From: Flagellimonas olearia
GTDB lineage: Bacteria; Bacteroidota; Bacteroidia; Flavobacteriales; Flavobacteriaceae
DNA length: 64,000 nt
Direction: 5' to 3'
Assembly: GCF_009184425.1 (NCBI RefSeq)
Contig: NZ_WELG01000002.1
Location: forward strand, 620,001 to 684,000
Positions within the stretch are counted from its first letter, which is position 1; each line of letters opens with the position of its first letter. Position numbers and translations under genes: made by a program. The notes under the pieces were generated by a model, which did not search any database, was not told where the DNA came from, and was given only the letters and a program-made list of their open reading frames with translations. Shown here one piece after another: positions 24,901 to 33,900 of the stretch.

Positions 24901-27900
24901 CCGTTCCGCCATTGGCTGTTACGGTAACAGTAGACTCATTGACCGAATTGCTCGGGCTACACACAAAGGCAGAAGCTGTTGCAGAAGCTGTTAAAGCCGT
25001 TGGTTCGGTGATGGTTTCCGGTCTGATGTCTTCACAACCTCTTGATGAAACTACACGTACTTCGTAGTCCCCAGCAGGAAGGTTTTCAAACAATGGCGTG
25101 TCTTGCAATGGTCTGCTTGGAGCCCCAACACTTATTCCGATAAGTTCATATCTATATATTGGGTTCGCAGCTGTTGCAGGATCCAAATTGGCCAAGATAC
25201 TTCCATCACTGCCACCAAAACAACTTACATTTTGTATGGTTGAAGCCAATAGTGAAGGATCAACCTTATCATCCAATTCTTGGGTCAATGTAAACGTACA
25301 AGGTGTAGTGGTATCACTATCTGTAACTGTAAATGTATACGTTCCAGGCTGTGTAAGTCCAGTAAAGACCCCTGTGGTGTTGTTGTCTGTGGTCAATCCG
25401 TCAGGGAAAACCACTTCAAAGAATAGGTTGGAGGAACCACCAGAAACATTGATGGTTATCTGACCTCCCGGATCTACGGTACAATCTATTGGTTTAACCA
25501 CGGTTGCAGTTGCAGACATGGCTTCGCTCAAGACTACGGGCCCAACAGTGGTATCACAACCCCATTGGTCAATAATATATACCTCGTAGGAACCTGCTCC
25601 TAGGCCAGAGAAAATGGTGCTGGTCTGAGGAGAACCTACATTGCTTCCATTACGGATCAATTGATACATATAGTTGCTGCCCTGACCACCTGTTACCGGG
25701 TTAGTGGCCGGGATGCCCACAACCTCGATTTCGCCTTGTAGGTTAACACAGTTTTCATTGTTGACCTGAAGGTCTGCCACTATGGGCAGTGGATCGGCCA
25801 AGGTTTCATCCGGTAATTGTACGGCGCAACCAAATTGATCGATTACCCAGATTTCATATGTTCCGGCCACAAGGTTTTCAAACCTTGGGTTGGCCACATA
25901 GTTTGATGGGTCATTTGGATCGGGATTGGCCACAGTGCTTACATAGTAAGCATAACCACCCCATCCTCCTTGTGCATTGATGATTTCAATGATACCGTCA
26001 TTCCCTGGGTTACAGGTAATATCGGTTATGGCCGTAGCTGCGGTTACGGCTGCAGCAGGACCGGCAATATTGAAAGATTGGGTATACACACAAGCCGCTC
26101 CAGGAGGATTGGTATCGGTTACCTCAATATAATACGTTCCAGCAGCAAGACCTGTGATGGTAAAACTTCCATCGGCATCAGAACCGGTGGTAATCACATC
26201 ATCGGCCAAGTTGGTGGGCGTGTTGTTTATGTCATAATATAGGGTATAGCTCGTGGCACTGGCATAGGTAATGCTGGACGCATCTACCAAGTTCAATTCC
26301 ACTTCGCCATCTGCGGCACCAAAACAAGTGATATTGGTGGTGCTTACCACATCCAAATCCAAAACTTCGGGACTGGCCACGGTATGGGAAACGGAGATGA
26401 TACATCCCGTAACGGTATTTCTAACTTCAAAGTTATGAGTGCCTACGGCCAATCCGGTAAAGCTTCCAGAAGCTTGGAATGGACCGGAAGGCAACAACCT
26501 AAACTCATAGTTGGCAGGGTCTGTTATGGAATTGGTGATGGAACCTGTGGCGGTAATGGTGATGTTTTCACCGGTAACACAAGTTGCAACGGCATCAATG
26601 GCCACAGAAGCGGACAATAGTTCATCAAATGGGGCGATGGTCTCCGTAGCGGTTCCCACACAGCCGTTGTTGTCATACACATTGATGATATAACTTCCGC
26701 CAGCCGTATTGGTTTCAATGTACACATTGTTCGATCCGGACTGAACCACAACATCGTCTCCAGTGGCTGGCGTACCCTGGTCGTTGATGAACTCATAAAT
26801 CACATAGGTACCACTTCCACCAGTAATCGAAGCTGTATCCACTGTAATAGTGGCATTGTTCATGTTGTTGCCTGTGGTACAACCAAATTCCACAACACTG
26901 GTATTGATGTTGGCAATAGGGTCTGGCTGACTTATAATCTGGGTCAAGGTTGTGGTACAACCATTGGCCGCGGTAACTTCAATGGTATAGGTGATTCCGG
27001 CAATACTTCCTTCAAGTCCTGTAAAGGTAGCCGTAGTGGCATTGCTTGACGTTGGAGCAATTGGGAATGAAGCAGAACTTCCAGGTCCAGAAATAATTTC
27101 AAAAGTATAAGGTCCGGTACCGTTGTCCACGGCGCTTACCGAGATAGTACCATCAGCATCGCCATTACAGGTTACATCTGAGAAAGATGTAATGCTGAAC
27201 GAAGGCATAATGGCCGGAGGAACCGAGACATTGAATACCCTGGAACATTCTGGTGATGCTGTATTGTTGTCATAAATGGTGATAATGTAGTCCTCTACCG
27301 TTGTGGTGCTGAACACCAACGGATTGGTGGACAAGCTTGTTCTGCTGACCACAATTCCGGAACCATCGGAAATTTCATAATCATAGCTTCCAGAGCCTTG
27401 AAGTACCTCAAGGGTAATTTCAGCATCTGGGCTAACGGAACAATCCAAAAGTTTGGTAAGGACCACATTGGCCTGGAGTACGGGATGAACCGTTACGGTA
27501 TCTGTATCAATACAGCCGTTGCTATCAATGATGGACACATTATATGTTCCTGCTGCGATATTGTTGAATACCCCACCATTATCCACATAAGTAGTTCCAC
27601 CATCCAATGAATAGAAAATTTGTGCGGCCGTAGTGGTCGCTGTAATGGTCACTGTAGCAGGATCGGTACAGTTATCCACAGCGATGCCTGTAATGGTTGG
27701 GTTTGGTGTCAAATCAAGGTCCACTGTACCCAAAGGCATGGAACAACCAAATTGATCCTGAATTTCGACAGCATAGGTTCCAGCAGGTGAATTGGCAGGA
27801 ATCTCAATAGGATTATCAGATGTTGTTGTAATGGTTACAAACGGAACTGGTCCAGTAACAGTATACGTATAGATTCCGCCTCCACCAAGAGGGTTTTGAA

Positions 27901-30900
27901 CCTCAATGAGTCCAGGGGCATTACAGCTAATATCCTGTAACACATTAGGTGTACCACTCAATGGATCCAGTTCTATCAATAACTCATTCTCAGTGGCGCC
28001 AACACAACTATCATTGTTTGAACCATCTACTTCTACAACTTCGATGAAGTAGTTTCCAGGAGCCAAATTATTGATGGTAATGTCCTGTTGTGGAGTAGAG
28101 AAGGGAACTATTCCCCCACTATCTGTTACAAAAACAGCAGAACCGGAACTCATATCGTACAGGGTCCATCTGAACTGTGTTTCAAAAGGAGCTTGGTTGT
28201 CAGTTACTGTGTAGGTAATGCTTCCGTTGTTGGCTCCATCACAGCTTGGAGTAATGCTTGATGTAATTTCCAAAGGAACCGTGATGATATCGTTCACGTT
28301 CACGTTACTTTGACGAACACAACCTGCGCTATCCCTAACGTAGAAGGTATAGGTTCTACCAGGGACCAATCCGACAAAGGTGTGGGTTGTTCCCAAAGGC
28401 AAAGGAGCGGTCCATGCTGCAGTAGCCGGGTTAAAATTGGCCGGGTCGTCCGAATAGGCATATTCGTAAGGCGCCGTACCGTTTTGTCCTCTCACCGTAA
28501 CTTGTAGTTCATTACAATTGACAATTATTGGCAATATGGTAATGTCCAAGTCATCCAATGGGTATGGTATGATGAAGGGAGGAAGGTCTGTCTGACAAAT
28601 GGTATTGTTGGACCCATCCACGGTTCTCATGGAAGGATAAACGGTTTGACCAGAAGTATAACCCGTAAACTGATCTGAAGTTCCAGGGTTGGAGTTGTCA
28701 CCAATCCAAGTGGCACCACCATCGGCACTGAATTGAATGGTTCCCAAAGTAGTAGGATATCCAGAGAATTCAAAGCCAAAATCATTGATGTCGCCAGTAC
28801 AAGTTGCGGGCGTAACCCCAGATACAACCCCCGTCAATTCATCAGGATTGTTGATGGTCTGCGTATCGGTAATGGTACAACCTGTGGCATCGGTGATATT
28901 GATGGTATAGTCCCCAGGCATTAGGTTATAATACGTTCTGCTTGTAGAAAGTACGTTGGTATCGGTTTGGTCTGAGGCACCTCCATTGTCCAAATCAATG
29001 ATTTGAATGGTGTATGGGGCAAGCCCGGAAGTGATATCCACCAAAATGGAGCCAGTTCCATCATGACATTCAGGGTCTGTTGGAGTGGCCGTCATGGTCA
29101 ACGGAGTGGCCGGGTCAACGGTCACGGTTTCCATAAACTCACAGAAAGGAGCTGTTGCGGAATTGTCCCTAACATATACATCATAAGTGCCTTCGTTACC
29201 AGCAGTTACAGTATAGGTGTTGGTTGTGGAGAAAGATCCGGTTGGATCAGTAGTTGTTGGCACAAAAGCATATTCCAAGGTAGGTGAACCACCTGAAGCC
29301 GTAACGGTAATGCTACCATCGGCACATGTGGTAATGTCCTCAACGGCCACACTGGCGATCAAGGCATCTACAATGGTTACGTTTTGAAGCGTGCCCGTAC
29401 AACCAAAGCCATCCCTTACATTGATGGTATAGTTTCCAGCGGCCAATCCTGAGAAAGTGTGCGTTGTGGCCGTGGCAGGACTTGGAGTGATCCAAGGACC
29501 ACCATTTAAACTGAATTGATAATCGCCATTTCCACTGGTCACATCCACTTGGATAGTACCGTCATTGTTTCCACTATAACATGCAGTGGGTGTAACATCA
29601 AATAGGATATCGGCAGGAGGTGCAATGGTAATGGCCGTATCAACAGGGTCTTCGCAAAGATTTGTGTCGATAACCCTGATAATATAATCACCATCGGAAA
29701 GACCAGTAAATATGTTGGAAGATTGATAAGCAACAAGCACACCCCCTCCATTGTCTTCCAATTGATATTGGTAGGTAGGGGTTCCGCCTGTGGCTGAAGC
29801 CGTTATAGTGGCCCCTCCGTTTGTACAGGTCATCACACTGGTCACAGAGGCAGAAGCAACCAATGCATCAGGCTCTGTTAAAGTTTGATTCAAGATTACT
29901 GAACACGCAGGGTCTCTTAAGTCTACAATGGTAATGGTATGGTTGCCTGCTGTTAGTCCGTTAACAGTAACAGGGCTTGCAAATTGAGGGGCAGAAACCG
30001 CGCCTCCATCCACTTGGTACGTAAAGCCTGTGGCAGGGTCAAAGTTTTCCGCTTCAAAAGTAATGGAACCGTCGGCACTACCATTACAAGAAATATCAGT
30101 GAAGGCAGTAATGGCCGCGTCAAAGGCATGACCATCCTCAACATTGACATCAACGGTCAATGAACCGGAACAAACTTCAGGGGTTTGGAACGCCTGAATA
30201 TCGTCAATGGCGATGTCATTTCCACCCGTAACAGCAGAGTTGGTACGAATTACAATATCTAAATTGGCATTGCCTCCTGGATTTAGGGTAACTGTATAGT
30301 TCTGCCAATCATCAGCATTATTGTTTTTAGGAACTTGTCCTGTTGTGGTACTGGCAATTACCGTACCCACGCCATCTACCAATTGAATATCGATATCAGG
30401 GTCAGCACCACCGGTTCCAACTCTTAACAAGTTGAAAGCCCATAATGAAATGGTGATATCCCGATTGGGGACCACTTCAATATCTCTTTTGGCATAGATA
30501 ATCCCATTGGGCCCTACGGCACCACCTACATTCATGGCCAAAAATCTACCATTGGCCAAGGCGGAGTGATCATTGGGGTTTCTCCATGTACCATAGGGGT
30601 TTACAATGGTTTGTGTAACCGAATATTCCCCGTCTTGGATATGGGTGTCAATGGCCCAACCGCAGGAGTTCACTGCTCCGTTTTGAGGCTCGTAACAGTA
30701 CGCAGGATCCACCTCGGGAATGCTGGTATTGGGTCCAGCTCCAAAAGTTTCCAACAGCAACACACTTGGAGTTGGAGCGGAATTGCTGGTATAGTTTACC
30801 GTAATGGTATGTGATCCAACAGCAACATTGTTAAAGATATTTGAGTCAGCAGGAGAGTTTGGATTACCATCGATTTCATAGGTGTAATCAAAATCTGCGC

Positions 30901-33900
30901 TGTCCGGAGTCAAGGTAATGATACCTTCGCCATCACATTCGTAGTCTATGGCCGGAGTAACATTGGGTGGGGTGGGAACAGGGTCAATGGTCACCGTCAT
31001 GGGATATGTACAAAGATTGGCATCCCTGATGTAAAGTGTATGTGTTCCTGGAAAAAGATACCCAATAGAGCTTGATCCATATGTGGACCCACCATCAAAA
31101 CTGTACTCGTAAGGAGCGGTACCTCCCAATGCATTGGTAATACGTACCTCAGCACCCAACCCTGGGTTACATTCTGCCAATTGGGTAACGGCGGCAGAAG
31201 CGGAAAGGGTCAAAGGTTCGGTTATGGTATAAATTTCATCAACGGTACAGTTGTTGGCATCCCTAACGCGGATGTTATAACTGCCCGCAGCTTGGTTCAC
31301 AAATGTGTTTGAAGTTTGATAGGTAGCACCATTGTTGATACTATATTGATATGGGGCTTCACCACCTGAAGCGTTAATGGTAATGGTGGCTTGTGCCTCT
31401 CCACTACACAAAATTCCTGTGTCGGTCACTGAAATGGCCAATGGTGGATCTTGGGCTATCGTAATATCGTAGGAAGCCTCACAGTAACCAGCAGCGCCAT
31501 TGTTATCTCGAACATATACATCGTAATCACCGGCACCGGTTACGGAAACAGGGTTGGTGGTTGAAAAATCCCCATCGGCGGGAGTAACCCCATTGCCCAC
31601 AACAGCGTATACATAGTTGCCATCGCCACCAGCAGCGGTAATGGTAATATCGGTATCCGTTCCACAAGCAATAATATCTGGAGCCGAAGCAATCACACTC
31701 AACTCTGGATCAATAGTGATGGAAGCTGAATCTGTACAGCTGTTCCCGTCTCTAACATCAATGGTGTAGGTTCCTGGGGCTAGACCCGAGAACACATTGC
31801 CGCTTACAAACGGACCGCCATTTAGGCTATATTCGTAGTTGCCGTCCCCTCCAGAAGTAACATTAGCGGTAAGGGTGAGGCCTACGGCATCGTCATAACA
31901 AATGTCGTTGGGCACAATGGCCAAAATAGGGGCCACGGCTTCAATGATATCAAAGGTATCCGTAAAAACACATCCATTGGAATCCGTAACGGTATACGTA
32001 TAGGTTCCTCCTATGGTAAGATTGGCAAATAATCCATTTGATTGAGGGGCAGGAAGGACATATCCAACAGGACCTGCAGTGATTTCAAAACTGTTGCCAC
32101 CCCATCCTCCGGTTGGAGTAATGGTAACCGAACCGTCTGCAATACAGCTAGGCTGGGCAACCACGTGGGAAGCAGTCAATGCTGAAGGAGGTGCATTTAT
32201 GGTAACACTGGCCGTATCGGTACAGCTGGTGTAGTTGTCGGTAACGGTAATGGTATAGGTTCCTTCGGCCAATCCTGACAAAGAAATGGTTCCATTGGTC
32301 TGTGCACTTCCGTTGAAAGTAGCAGGACCTGTAACCGAATAATCATAATCTGTATTGAAGTTGGCTACGTTGAACTGAAGCTCCCCGTCGGTATCACCAA
32401 AACAAGTAATATTACTCAACAATTGGCCTGTCACGGAAATTTCGGTAATGGGGTCTATGGTATAGCTTTCATCATACGAACAACCCAAACTGTCGGTAAC
32501 CCTGAACAAATAAGTTCCTGGAGCCAATCCAGCAAAAGTGGCATTGTTTCCGTTATTGACCACACTACCGGCAGGGGCAATGATCTCGTAGGTTAAATTG
32601 GGGGTTCCTCCTGTTGCGGATAAGGTTACATCAGAAGTAAATACGGGACAGATGGGATTTGTGGCTGAAAAATCCAAATCTGTTGGTGGGTTCAAGGGAT
32701 CTATGGTGATAGGGTCCGTTGCTATAAGACACCCATTGGCATCCCTAACCGTTACAGTATAGGTTCCCTCTGTCAATCCAGAGAAAGTTTCAGCACCGGG
32801 ACCACTTACAAAGTTTACCCCATCAATACTGTATTCATAGGGAGCGGTACCTCCAGAAACATTTTGGGCCTCAATGATGCCATCCTGTAAACAGGTATAA
32901 TCCTGAACCAAAGCGGAGTCTGCATCCAAGGCTTGTGGAGGCCCATCAACGGTAACATAATCGTAATAATCACAAGAAGCACTACCCTTACGTTGGTTGA
33001 TAACAATCACATAATCCCCACTAGGCAAACCAGAGAAAAAACCTGTTTCATTGGTGGCCAATGCGTTTACATAATCATAGTTGTCCTCATCAAAACCAGT
33101 GGCATCAAACAGGTAATAAGTAAGTTGGTACCCATTACTGTTCGTAAGGTTTTTGGTAATGGAACCCGTTGATTCCCCAAAACAAAGGACATCAACAATC
33201 GTATTAAAATCATAGTCCGCTGCTGGCCTGAATTCAATGGTAACCGGATTGGAGATATCATAACAGTTGAACCTATCCACAACCACGAACAGGTACTCTC
33301 CTGGATCATAGATGTCGAAAATCTGACTGGTCTGAAATTCTGAAGGAGGGATATCCTGTACCGTTGGATATGAAATTACAGGATTGCCCAAGTCATCGGT
33401 ATAGGACCAAATGGCGTACAAGTGAGGTGTTTTACCCCCTGTAGATTCCATAAGAATATTACCTTCCTTACAGGTAATGTGTTGGGAAACCCTGGCAGTA
33501 AGCTCCAGGTCTGCCAGGTCAAGAATGGTCACTTGTTCGGTGTAGGTACATCCGTCATCGGTGGTTACGGTAACATCGTATACCCCATCGTTCAAGTTCT
33601 CAAAGGTGTAATTATTGTCTGTGGATGGTCCGTGGGTGTCCACTACGGTACCACCTTGGGATATTTCATAATAGTATTGGGGCTCTACATTGAGCACAGA
33701 GATGGCAATCTCGCCCAAACCAGAACAGTTGGTGTCTTGTGGAGTGATGTCCACTTGGAAATTTCTTTCCAGAATCCCAATATTCTCTAGAAGAAAAACA
33801 CAACCATCGGTAACACCTTGTTGTCTCATTTCAACGGCATAAGCACCGTTGGTGGTAATATCAAAGCTTGGACTTGGTCCAAAAGGAACCAATACGTTTC

